Shown here one piece after another: positions 52,323 through 59,813 of a stretch of 62,812 nt of DNA. Position numbers and translations under genes: made by a program. Numbering within the stretch: position 1 is the stretch's first letter; every line of letters begins with the position of its first letter. Source of the stretch: Thermomicrobiaceae bacterium (GTDB lineage: Bacteria; Chloroflexota; Chloroflexia; Thermomicrobiales; Thermomicrobiaceae). Below the pieces are notes generated by a model. It made no database searches and was not told the DNA's origin. It saw only the letters and a list, made by a program, of their open reading frames with translations. Location of the stretch: NCBI GenBank assembly GCA_014874455.1, contig JADBJL010000079.1:1-62812 (forward strand), written 5' to 3'.

Positions 52323-53075
52323 TCACCGCACGGCCTCGAGCACGTAGGGCGACCAGTAGAGCACGATCGAGCCGCCAGCGACCACCAGCAGCATGGCGGC
52401 GACTGTCTGCACGTAGGGCATCGCCCGCCGCAGCGCGGTGACGACGCCGGCCTTCACCAGGGCAATGGCGAGGGTCAGCGTGATGACCACACTGGCCATG
52501 CCCAGCCCGTAGCTGAGGAGCTGGACGAAGCCCCGGCCCAGGCTGCCGCTGATCAACGCGCTGCCGGCAGCGATCATGAAGACGGGCAGCGTGCAGCTCA
52601 GCGAGCACAGGCCGTAGGTCAGTCCGAAGAGGAAGAAGCCGTGGAGACTTCGCTCTCGGGAGTAGCCGATGCGATCGGCGAGCTGCTCGAAGAGCGCCGG
52701 GCTGAAGGTGCGCCCGGCCAGCATGGCCAGGCCCAGCAGCACCAGCCCTACCCCGATCGTGAGCCCGATCCACGGCATGACCGGCAGGAGGAAGCGGCCG
52801 CCAGCCGATATCACCGCTCCGGCGGCCGCAAACAGCACGACGAAGCCAGCCGACACCGTTCCGCCGACGACAATAGCTTCCGCCAGCCGCCGCACCCCGC
52901 TGCGCTGATCGGGCTGCCCGCCCGCTCCGAGGTAGAGCGCCAAGTAGGCCGGCAGCATGGCGAAGCCACACGGGTTCACCGCCGCGATCATCCCGGCGCC
53001 GAAGGCATAGCCCACCGGTAACCAGATGACCAGGGTCGACAGCCACTGTGCGGCCTGGGCTTGCAGCTCGCTCAC
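52323..53075 (-). CDS. ccdA: CcdA-family thiol-disulfide membrane protein
   Basis: The 250-residue membrane protein has six hydrophobic segments and both redox Cys in their family settings: AAVNPCGFAMLPAYLALYLG in TM1 and YGLCSLSCTLPVF in TM4. CcdA moves electrons from the cytosol to extracytoplasmic thioredoxins. Its immediate upstream neighbour, a thioredoxin-like gene that would be the usual partner, is broken. The gene is last in the leftward mercury-resistance run. It may supply reducing power for exported Cys or metal-handling proteins. Confidence 0.9.
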   Translation of the reverse strand: MSELQAQAAQWLSTLVIWLPVGYAFGAGMIAAVNPCGFAMLPAYLALYLGAGGQPDQRSGVRRLAEAIVVGGTVSAGFVVLFAAAGAVISAGGRFLLPVMPWIGLTIGVGLVLLGLAMLAGRTFSPALFEQLADRIGYSRERSLHGFFLFGLTYGLCSLSCTLPVFMIAAGSALISGSLGRGFVQLLSYGLGMASVVITLTLAIALVKAGVVTALRRAMPYVQTVAAMLLVVAGGSIVLYWSPYVLEAVR

Positions 53076-53227
53076 GGTTCCCCCCGCAGTAACCGGTCGA
53101 GTACCTATCGCAACTGCTCGGACGAGGTCGGCCCATAGTCCACGCAGGCGACTCGCCCTTGCTCGTTGATGATAATCGTCTGGTCGAGCGTGCGCACGTC
53201 GCGCAGCCGGGTCAGCGTCTGGTCTCT

Positions 53228-53255
53228 ATCGATGGCCCAGGATCGATGGCCCAGG
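53228..53255. repeat. 14-bp perfect tandem duplication
   Basis: ATCGATGGCCCAGG is present twice in immediate succession (53228-53241 and 53242-53255). In the minus-strand redoxin gene it inserts two bases modulo three and breaks the frame; deleting one copy gives continuous family-like protein. This looks like a recent slippage event. Confidence 0.93.
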
Positions 53256-53583
53256 GTGAGGCCGCCACCTCGCGACCTGCCAGCTCCCAAAAGCTCGCGA
53301 GCGTGCCCGGCGTATCGGACGGATCCACCTTAAGCAGGAGCACGTTGAGCCCGCGCTGGTGGTATTCCGGGTAAAGCCTCGCCCATGCCCTAGCTTCAGG
53401 GATACTGGAGAGGCACCAGCCCCCATTGTGAAGATCGCCACCACCCGGCCGCGGTGCTCATCGAGGCGGAACTCCGTCCCATCGAGAAGCCGGGCAGTGA
53501 GATCGAAACCCTCGCCGGCCGACTCCGGCGAGGCCGCAGTCGAGCCTGCTGTGCTCGGAGGCGCGCCGGCCTGCGGAGCGGTG

Positions 53584-53613
53584 ACCTTGCTGCTCGGTAG
53601 CGAGCAGCAAGGT
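53584..53613. repeat. Perfect 13-bp hairpin inside the redoxin pseudogene
   Basis: ACCTTGCTGCTCG and its complement CGAGCAGCAAGGT enclose a 4-base loop, within the linker part of the redoxin gene. Neither side is followed by a T tract. It could attenuate transcription between merE and ccdA, but its strength is the only evidence. Confidence 0.6.
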
Positions 53614-53920
53614 GGATGGGTGGCCGGTGGGCGGGCTTCAATCGACACCAGAGCGGGAGAGTTCCCTCGCGTCACCGCTTCCGGCTCGGCTCGCGGGTTC
53701 GGTACCAGTGGCCAGGCTGGTCGGGTGAGCGCTGCAGTCGGATCTCCTGCTGGAGCGACCGCCAGCACCGGGGGTGGCGGCACCACAGGGGGACTGGGCC
53801 CCCGGGGAAGACGCTTGGCCCGGCGGTGTGGCCGAGAACCAGCGCCAAGCCCACGGCGATGAAGCCGGCGAGGCTCCTCCCGAGTCAGGAATGCCGGAGC
53901 AGGCGCGGCAGTGCGAGAGA

Positions 53921-54241
53921 CTAGCCATCAGCTCGCTCCTCTCGCGGTGCAGGCGGCATGCTCATTGGCAGCCGAGCTGGCGCGCAGCAGGACTGCGCCC
54001 GCTCCTCCAATGGCTCATTACCGGTTCCGCGGGTGGGCTCTAACCCCGCCTTTGCCTCCCGGCGGCCGAGCAGCAGCCCGGCGACGGCTCCGGCGAAGAT
54101 GAGGCTCATCGCTGCAAAGAGCCAGAGCTGGTGCGCCGCGAGCGCTCCCCCGATGGCCGTGCTCCCGAGGAGGGCGAGTAGGATGGGTAGGTGGCAGGGA
54201 CAGGTGAGAGCGGCGAGAACACTCAGGGCCCAGCCCTTCAT
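53921..54241 (-). CDS. merE: MerE-like mercury transporter with C-terminal Cys pair
   Basis: The 106-residue protein has the MerE core: LAALTCPCHLPILLALLGST in the first membrane segment with Cys14 and Cys16, then a second segment. MerE moves mercuric or methylmercury ions across the inner membrane. Unlike usual MerE it has a long C-terminal tail with a vicinal pair at Cys85-Cys86 (QSCCAPARLP). ATG 54241 is chosen; the frame is open to 54289. It lies 13 bases after the regulator gene in the mer run. Confidence 0.85.
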   Translation of the reverse strand: MKGWALSVLAALTCPCHLPILLALLGSTAIGGALAAHQLWLFAAMSLIFAGAVAGLLLGRREAKAGLEPTRGTGNEPLEERAQSCCAPARLPMSMPPAPREERADG

Positions 54242-54254
54242 CGCCGTCGCCTCG

Positions 54255-54692
54255 CTACATCCGCGTGCAGGCGATGATCGCCTCAGCATGGTCGGCCAGC
54301 ATGTCCTTGGCCAGCGCCAGGAGCAGCGGCACCCGCTGGTCGGCGACCCGGTAGTAGACGAACTTCCCTGCGCGGCGGGCCGACACGTAGCCGCAGCCTC
54401 GCAAGCAGGCGAGGTGCGATGAGACGCGCCCCTGCGGCTGACCCAACCGCTCGACCAGCTCGCTCACGTTCAGCTCGCCCTCCCGGATCAGCAGGTCGAG
54501 GATGCGCAGCCGGGTCACGTCGGTGAGCCCGCGAAAGTACTTCGCCAGCAGTTCGGCTTGCCGGCGCGCCTCCTGTGCCTCGATCCGGCGCGTGAGGCGG
54601 CGCCCTAACCGGGGGTGCAGCGTGCTCTGCTCCGCCTCCCCGTCTCGCGGGGCCTCTCCGGTGATCAGCTCCCTCTCCTCATACGTTCCCAT
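54255..54692 (-). CDS. ArsR/SmtB-family metal sensor, CmtR-like
   Basis: The 145-residue regulator has a winged helix (residues about 45-120, with VSELVERLGQPQGRVSSHL as recognition helices). Its Cys pattern, Cys96-x3-Cys100 in HLACLRGCGYV plus Cys142 near the C terminus (IACTRM), is that of CmtR-type Cd/Pb sensors and of ArsR-type MerR regulators from actinobacteria. Metal binding releases the operator. It lies between merA and merE, so it probably represses this operon and perhaps merB. ATG 54692 starts a long polar N-terminal leader. Confidence 0.9.
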   Translation of the reverse strand: MGTYEERELITGEAPRDGEAEQSTLHPRLGRRLTRRIEAQEARRQAELLAKYFRGLTDVTRLRILDLLIREGELNVSELVERLGQPQGRVSSHLACLRGCGYVSARRAGKFVYYRVADQRVPLLLALAKDMLADHAEAIIACTRM

Positions 54693-54729
54693 AGCCAGGC
54701 TCCTCACCAACTCTCTCGCACCCAGCGAC

Positions 54730-56385
54730 TCACGCGCAGCAGGACAGCTTCGCCACGTCTCGCTCGAACGCCAGCGCTGCCAGCCGCAGGCCCTCGGCCA
54801 TCGTCAGGTAGGGCGCGAAGCTCTCGACCAGATCGCCGACCGTCAGCCGGTGCTTCACCGCCAGCGTAGCCGCGTAGATCATCTCGCCAGCATGTCGCCC
54901 GACGGCCTGGACTCCCAGGACGCGCCCGCTCTCCCCGTCGGTCACCATCACCACGCCACCCTCGGACGCCAGGTCGACGCGCGCCCGGGCGATCGCCTGG
55001 GCCGGCACGAAGGCGCTCTCGACGCGGTAGCCCTGTTGCTCTGCCTCGGCTCGCGTCAGCCCGACCACGGCCACCTGCGGGTCGGTGAAGATCACCTCCG
55101 GCACCGCAGAGAGGTCGGCCGGCTCTTCCAGGCCCAGCACCGCGTTCCGCGCGGCGAGTCGCCCCTGGTAGGCGGCCACGTAGACGAACTGCGGCGCGAG
55201 GGTAACGTCGCCAGCGGCCCAGACCCGGGGGTTGGTCGTGCGCAGCGTCTCGTCCAGCATCGGGGCGCCGCGCTCGTCCAGGGCGACACCAGCGCGCTCC
55301 AGGTCGAGCGCTTCGGTATTCGGCCGCCGGCCGGCCGCCACGAGGATCTGCTCGACCTCGAGCGCCTCCTTACGCCCATTCCGGAGCACTACCAGCCGGC
55401 GGCCCCGCCTCATGCGCTCGACCCGCAGGATCCGCGTCCCGGTCAGCACGGTCGTCCCCAGCCGCTCGAGGGCCGCACCCATCGCCTCGGCCACCTCTGG
55501 CTCGTAATCGGGCAGCAGGCGCGGCCGGCGCTGCAGGAGCGTGACCTCGCTGCCCAGCGAGCGGAAGACCTGCCCGAGTTCCAGCGCCACGTAGCCGGCC
55601 CCGATCAGGCCGAGCGAGCTCGGCAACCGGTCCAGCTCCATGGCGCTCGTGCTCGTCAGGTAGCCGGCCTCCTCGAGCCCCGGGATCGGCGGCACAGATG
55701 GACGAGCGCCGGTGGCGATCAGGAAGGCGCGCGCTCGCACCACCCGGTCACCGACCGCCACCGAGTCAGGGCCAGCGAACCGGGCGCGGCCACGGACCAG
55801 CTCCCAGCCGTAGTAGGCGATCAGCTCCTCGTACTTCTCGCGCCGCAGCTCGGCGGACAACTCGCGCTTCTGGGCGACCAGCCGATCGAACTCCACGCCG
55901 AGCACGGCCGTGTGCACGCCAGCGTAGCCATGGTGACCTGCCTCGTGGTAGACCTTCGCCGCCCGGAGCAGGAACTTGCTGGGCACGCAGCCCACGTTGA
56001 CGCAGGTGCCGCCGATCGTGCCCTCTTCGATCATGATGACGCGCGCGCCGAGCCCGGTGGCCGTGATCGCCGCGCTGAACGCCGCCGAGCCACCGCCGAG
56101 GATGACCAGGTCGGCGTCCACCCCAGCGGGGGAGAACACGACCGGCGCTGGCCCCGGCTCTTGCATCTCGACGATCTGGCCCGGGGTATACCCGGCAGCC
56201 TGCACCGCGCGTTGCAGGGCCGAGAGATCGGCCCCATCGGAGACGGTGAAGGTCGCCTCGCCACGTCTCCAGTAGGCCCGCACGCCGCGTGCGCCCTCAG
56301 CCTGCAGTGCCCGCTCGATCGTTACCTCGCAGTGCGCGCAGGTCATACCGGCGATCGCCATCCGATAGGCTTGCTCGCCCTTCAT
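54730..56385 (-). CDS. merA: Mercuric reductase
   Basis: The 551-residue flavoenzyme has every MerA feature: an N-terminal HMA domain with GMTCAHC (Cys16, Cys19), the redox disulfide in GGTCVNVGCVPSKF (Cys128, Cys133), FAD and NADPH binding motifs, and a C-terminal SCC pair (Cys549-Cys550) that hands Hg(II) to the active site. It reduces Hg(II) to volatile Hg(0) with NADPH in the cytosol. It follows the membrane protein by 18 bases and precedes the regulator. Confidence 0.97.
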   Translation of the reverse strand: MKGEQAYRMAIAGMTCAHCEVTIERALQAEGARGVRAYWRRGEATFTVSDGADLSALQRAVQAAGYTPGQIVEMQEPGPAPVVFSPAGVDADLVILGGGSAAFSAAITATGLGARVIMIEEGTIGGTCVNVGCVPSKFLLRAAKVYHEAGHHGYAGVHTAVLGVEFDRLVAQKRELSAELRREKYEELIAYYGWELVRGRARFAGPDSVAVGDRVVRARAFLIATGARPSVPPIPGLEEAGYLTSTSAMELDRLPSSLGLIGAGYVALELGQVFRSLGSEVTLLQRRPRLLPDYEPEVAEAMGAALERLGTTVLTGTRILRVERMRRGRRLVVLRNGRKEALEVEQILVAAGRRPNTEALDLERAGVALDERGAPMLDETLRTTNPRVWAAGDVTLAPQFVYVAAYQGRLAARNAVLGLEEPADLSAVPEVIFTDPQVAVVGLTRAEAEQQGYRVESAFVPAQAIARARVDLASEGGVVMVTDGESGRVLGVQAVGRHAGEMIYAATLAVKHRLTVGDLVESFAPYLTMAEGLRLAALAFERDVAKLSCCA

Positions 56386-56403
56386 CCTGCCCCTCCGACT
56401 GCA

Positions 56404-57009
56404 CTAATTCCCGCCTCGCGGAGCCGGTGCGCTCTCTCCCTCACCGAGCCGGCAGCAGTTCGCCGCTCGCGCCCGGTTCCGGCCGCTCCTCGCACGCCAG
56501 CGCGGAGCGAGCTGGCCGGCCCCTCGCAGGGCAATCGCGGCGCCGAGCGCGACCAGGAGGACCTGCTGCCGGTGCACGAACACGACGTACAGCGGATGAG
56601 TCCCGAGGAGGAAACCCCGTTCGAACTCCCACAGCAGCCGGAGCGAGCCGAGGCCGATGGCCAGCCCGCCGAGCGCCACGCCCACGAGCCGGCCGATCCG
56701 GTCGTGGGACAGACGCGCAGCGAGGAGCTCGACGCTGCTGAGCGCGATCAGGATCGTCGCCTCGTAGCGGATGAGCAGGTGGAAGGCTGCCGCCCCGCCG
56801 ACGGCGTAGAGCGCGAGCGACAGCCACTGGATGACCAGCCAGCTACAGCAGGCGAGGGCGCTCAGCGACGCGAACCCCAGCGCGGCTGCCGCGTCGAGCG
56901 GTATCGCCCAGTGCTGGTACCTCCGGTGCTTCTGGTGGCCGATCGAGCGCGTCACCTGCTCGCTCTCCGGTGCGCCCGCGACTTTCCTTGCCGACTCGAC
57001 GAGATTCAT
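56404..57009 (-). CDS. Unrecognised membrane protein heading the mer operon, with Cys pairs
   Basis: The 201-residue product has about five hydrophobic segments. The first (FASLSALACCSWLVIQWLSL) carries vicinal Cys54-Cys55, as MerT does in its first segment, and the C-terminal tail carries Cys185-Cys186 (AANCCRLGEGE). MerT is only about 116 residues with three segments, so this is not a standard MerT. Vicinal Cys pairs bind Hg(II), and the location before merA suggests uptake or delivery of Hg(II) to MerA (inference). ATG 57009 overlaps the operator-like repeat; a later GTG in frame is an alternative start. No merP is present. Confidence 0.7.
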   Translation of the reverse strand: MNLVESARKVAGAPESEQVTRSIGHQKHRRYQHWAIPLDAAAALGFASLSALACCSWLVIQWLSLALYAVGGAAAFHLLIRYEATILIALSSVELLAARLSHDRIGRLVGVALGGLAIGLGSLRLLWEFERGFLLGTHPLYVVFVHRQQVLLVALGAAIALRGAGQLAPRWRARSGRNRARAANCCRLGEGESAPAPRGGN

Positions 57010-57036
57010 ATTCGCACATCCGTATATCACTGTCAA
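57008..57036 (-). promoter_or_regulatory. Mer promoter with operator-like inverted repeat
   Basis: On the minus strand TTGACA (57036-57031) is followed by ATATACG-N6-CGAATAT at 57027-57008, an inverted repeat with one mismatch. The 17-base-spaced -10 is GAATAT, weak, and overlaps the right arm. The A/T-rich palindrome is of the ArsR/SmtB operator type and stands out in this GC-rich region. If this is the promoter, the annotated start codon at 57009 must lie at or just beyond the -10, so the true start may be downstream. Confidence 0.55.
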
Positions 57037-57362
57037 GAGTCATCACGGCTAAGCGCTCGCCAGAATTTTCACCCCCTACCCATTTGCTCTTCTTCCACAT
57101 CAGCGCGGGGCAGAAGCCACGCACAAGCTACGCAGACACTGGCGCCAGCGACGGAGAGGCAGCTCTCGCTCTGCGCTCGCTACCGGCGCCGAGTACCGCG
57201 CTGGAGGATACATCGGAAACAGCGTATACTTCGGCCGCAGCTCGCGCTCGCGGCCGGCGGCGCTCTTCCCCGGCACTTCCCTGGGCCATGGCCCTGCCAC
57301 GTGGCTGCGGGCGTAGCCTCGCGGGGCGGTAGCGTCCAGGGCTCGGACGGAAGGGGGACAAC
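57037..57362. other. Divergent intergenic region between mer operon and merB
   Basis: No gene is seen. A TATACT box lies at 57225-57230, directed to merB, with no good -35. The transcript would have a leader of about 125 bases. A GGGCCATGGCCC palindrome lies at 57283-57294. Open frames here are short and without features. Confidence 0.45.
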
Positions 57363-57998
57363 ATGACACACGCGGATCCCGGCGCTCGGGACGCGCTGGC
57401 GCAGCACTGGCTGGCCTGCGCGGCTCAGCAGCGTCATACGGTCGAATACCGCCTGGCGTGCCTCGCGTTCGAGGCGATCGCAGCCGGGCGCCCCCTGTCG
57501 CTCGCCGATGCGCAGGCCGTGCTCGGAGTGACGCGCGAGGGCGCCCGAGAGCTGATCGAGCGCATGGCCGGACAGGGCCGTCTCACGCTCGACGAGCGCG
57601 GGGAGGCCATCGTCGCAGCCGGCGGGCTCTCGCTGATCCCGTCCAGGCACCGCCTGTTGCTCGACGGCCGGCAACTCTACACCTGGTGTGCGCTGGATGC
57701 GGTGGGCATTCCGGCCGGTCTAGGCGTAGACGCCCGCGTCGAGAGTCGCTGCGCCGCCTGCGGGTCGCCGGTCTGGCTGGAGATCGAGGCTGGTGAACTC
57801 CGCCGTGCTTCCCACCCAGACCTCTCGCTCTCGCTCGTCGCACCCGACCTCAACCGATCGCTGCGCGATGGCGTCTGCACGGAGATCGGCTTCTACTGCT
57901 GCCGGCGAGCGGGCCAGACGATCCCGCACGACGTCGTTTCGCTGGCGGGCGCTTTAGAACTCGGGCGCGAGCTGTTCAGGCATGGCCCACCGATCTGA
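57363..57998 (+). CDS. merB: Organomercurial lyase
   Basis: The 211-residue protein matches MerB: an N-terminal winged-helix-like domain and the catalytic core LYTWCALDAVGIP with Cys109 and Asp112, then Cys172 in GVCTEIGFYCC. The 63-residue spacing between Cys109 and Cys172 equals the Cys96-Cys159 spacing of the R831b enzyme, and Asp112 corresponds to Asp99. It cleaves the C-Hg bond of methylmercury, giving Hg(II) for MerA. ATG follows GGAAGGGGGAC. It is divergent from the mer operon. Confidence 0.93.
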   Translation: MTHADPGARDALAQHWLACAAQQRHTVEYRLACLAFEAIAAGRPLSLADAQAVLGVTREGARELIERMAGQGRLTLDERGEAIVAAGGLSLIPSRHRLLLDGRQLYTWCALDAVGIPAGLGVDARVESRCAACGSPVWLEIEAGELRRASHPDLSLSLVAPDLNRSLRDGVCTEIGFYCCRRAGQTIPHDVVSLAGALELGRELFRHGPPI

Positions 57999-58007
57999 AC
58001 TCGGCCC

Positions 58008-58247
58008 TTAGTCCAGGCGAAAGACCGGGCCACGCTCGTCGGCCCGCTCGAACACGACGCGCGCGCCGACGGCGAGCGGTCGTTCCTGCCACCCCTCGAC
58101 CCGGCCCAGCAGCCGCTCGCCGTCGCTCGTCTCGATCACCGCCAGCGCGTAGGGGGCCAGGTCAGCGAACTCCGGCGTGGGGACATAGATGACGGTGTAG
58201 CTGATCACCGTGCCGGGCGTCCCCGGCGCAAGCTGTACCGCCTGCAT
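58008..58247 (-). CDS. DUF35 OB-fold acyl-CoA-associated protein
   Basis: The 79-residue product has the OB-fold half of DUF35 proteins (VISYTVIYVPTPEFADLAPYALAVIE, then GERLLGRVEG) but lacks the usual N-terminal zinc ribbon. DUF35 proteins associate with thiolase-like enzymes and channel acyl-CoA substrates. The ATG at 58247 overlaps the thiolase stop (TGATG), so the pair is coupled. It is convergent with merB. Confidence 0.85.
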   Translation of the reverse strand: MQAVQLAPGTPGTVISYTVIYVPTPEFADLAPYALAVIETSDGERLLGRVEGWQERPLAVGARVVFERADERGPVFRLD

Positions 58248-59407
58248 CACCCTGCCCTTCCGAGGATAGCGACCACGCAGGTCGCCCCGGAGCCGCCGAC
58301 GTTGTGGGTCAATGCCAGCTCCGCGCCATCGATCTGCCGGCCTCCCGCCTCGCCCCGCAACTGGAAGGTCGCCTCGACGAGCTGGCCGACGCCGGTCGCA
58401 CCCACCGGATGCCCCTTGGCCTTCAGTCCACCGCTGGGGTTGACCGGGATCTGGCCATCGCGACTGGTCGCGCCAGCCTTGGCCGCTTCTCCGCCTTCAC
58501 CGGGCTGGAAGAAGCCGAGGTCTTCGGTCGCGATGATCTCGGCAATGGTGAAGCAGTCGTGCACCTCGGCCAGGCTGATGTCCTGGGGCGACACGCCGGC
58601 CATCCGGTAGGCCCGTTGGGCCGCCTGCCGGGCGGCCGGCAGCGTCGTCAGATCCGGCCGCCGGTAGAGCGCCAGCGAGTCGGAGGCCTGCCCGAAGCCG
58701 AGCACCCGCACTGCCGGTTTGGCGAAGTTACGAGCAGCGTCGGCGGCCACCAGCAGGATGGCCGCCGCTCCATCGCTGATCGGCGAGCAGTCGTACAGGG
58801 TCAACGGATCGGCCACCATCGGGGACTTCGCGATATCCTCCGTCGTGATCGCCTTGTGAAACTGGGCGTAGGGGTTCGCCAGGGCATTGGCGTGGTTCTT
58901 GATCGCGACCGCATCGAGGATCTCACGGCCATAGCCGTACTTGTGCAGGTAGGCTCGAGCCATCAGCGCGAAGGCGCCGGGGAAGGTCAGGCCGACCTTG
59001 CTCTCGTTCTCCCAGTCCGCCGCCTCGGCCAGGATCCGGGTAGTCTCGGCGACGGGCGTAGACGTCATCTTCTCGGCACCGACAACCAGCACCACGTCGT
59101 AGACGCCGGCGGCGATCGCCATCATCCCGCTGACGAACGCGGTGGCTCCCGAGGCACAGGCGTTCTCCACCCGGGTGCTCGGGACGTGTGACAGCCCCAA
59201 CTCCGAGGCGATCAGTGGCGCCACATGCTCCTGGTGGACGAACGTGCCCGGCGAGTAGCTGCCGAGAAAGAGCGCCTCGACCTGCCCTGGCTCCGCTCCG
59301 GCGTCCTCTAGGGCCGCCCGCGCCGCCTCGACCGCCAGCTCCCGGTAGGACAGCTCGCTTTTGCCGAATTTGGTCTCGGCTGCGCCGACGATCGCTACTT
59401 CCCGCAT
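58247..59407 (-). CDS. Thiolase-family acetyl-CoA acyltransferase (SCP2-like)
   Basis: The 386-residue enzyme has the thiolase fold with the nucleophile region VENACASGATAFVSG (Cys), the second domain GHPVGATGVGQ (His) and the C-terminal NVGGSGATCVV with the final active-site Cys. This resembles the SCP2-thiolase or archaeal-type acetyl-CoA acetyltransferase group that pairs with DUF35. ATG 59407 follows GGAGGATTT. Its partner DUF35 gene follows immediately. Confidence 0.9.
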   Translation of the reverse strand: MREVAIVGAAETKFGKSELSYRELAVEAARAALEDAGAEPGQVEALFLGSYSPGTFVHQEHVAPLIASELGLSHVPSTRVENACASGATAFVSGMMAIAAGVYDVVLVVGAEKMTSTPVAETTRILAEAADWENESKVGLTFPGAFALMARAYLHKYGYGREILDAVAIKNHANALANPYAQFHKAITTEDIAKSPMVADPLTLYDCSPISDGAAAILLVAADAARNFAKPAVRVLGFGQASDSLALYRRPDLTTLPAARQAAQRAYRMAGVSPQDISLAEVHDCFTIAEIIATEDLGFFQPGEGGEAAKAGATSRDGQIPVNPSGGLKAKGHPVGATGVGQLVEATFQLRGEAGGRQIDGAELALTHNVGGSGATCVVAILGRAG

Positions 59408-59529
59408 CGGAAATCCTCCCGTCGCGCTGGCCCAGTGGTGCGATACCGCATCCACCAGGCGGGAATGTGCATGCACAGTATCGCACAGAGAGTCATCCCG
59501 GCCCCACCGGGCGCGGAGCACGCTCGCTC

Positions 59530-59802
59530 TTACTCCTCGGCTCGCCGTCCTGCCCGGTAGAAGCCGTGTGGCTCGATATCGAGCACGCGGTTGAAGCGCG
59601 GCCGGTCGTTCTCTCAGGCACAGACAGCCGCCAGCTCGACGATTTGTGCCGCCGTGAAGTAGTGCCGTAGTCGGCCGAACAGCTCGTCGATCACCGCAGG
59701 CGTTCGTGTCACTCGCTCTGCCAACTCCAGGTTCAGCGAGATCGCGAGCAGGTTCCAACGCCGACGCGAGAGCCTGGCGCCCTCACCATCCCATTCCAGC
59801 AC
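59530..59802 (-). pseudogene. Carboxymuconolactone decarboxylase-like remnant with in-frame TGA
   Basis: From ATG 59802 the frame reads LAERVTRTPAVIDELFGRL and FTAAQIVELAAVCA, then codon 63 is TGA (59616-59614), and the same frame continues ENDRPRFNRVLDIEPHGFYR to TAA at 59530. Both parts match the C-terminal half of CMD/AhpD-like proteins, where the TGA falls at a position commonly occupied by a residue such as Trp in WENxRxRFN; a TGG to TGA change explains it. The N-terminal half is missing, so it is a decayed gene. Reading UGA as Sec is unlikely: the site is not the redox CxxC of AhpD. Confidence 0.6.
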
Positions 59803-59813
59803 CGTTGCAGCCC

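Larger units (their letters stand above)
53105..53786 (-). pseudogene. TlpA-like exported redoxin broken by two frameshifts
   Basis: On the minus strand three frames must be joined. Frame one ends with LDGTEFRLDEHRGRVVAIFT; a G-run (five G, six expected) at about 53425-53429 shifts it, after which WCLSSIPEARAWARLYPEYH and LNVLLLKVDPSDTPGTLASF follow, as in CcdA-partner redoxins. A 14-bp tandem duplication (53228-53255) shifts it again; removing one copy restores WAIDRDQTLTRLRDVRTLDQ to the C terminus. The active site is WCxxxP with Ser in place of the second Cys. The N-terminal part (anchor and linker) may also be shifted near 53800. Two independent lesions support real decay; sequencing error could explain only the G-run. 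Confidence 0.75.

Noticed and set aside
57283-57294. GGGCCATGGCCC palindrome as operator
   Set aside because: Short GC-rich palindromes are expected by chance here and it lies inside the merB leader, not near the boxes.
54502-57366. A 954-codon open frame on the plus strand across merA and neighbours
   Set aside because: It is antisense to merA, merE and the regulator, with Arg/His/Pro-rich text and no family motifs. GC-rich codon bias keeps the antisense frame open.
59614-59616. UGA as a selenocysteine codon in the CMD-like gene
   Set aside because: The N-terminal half of the gene is absent and the position is not the redox Cys; a TGG to TGA nonsense change is simpler.
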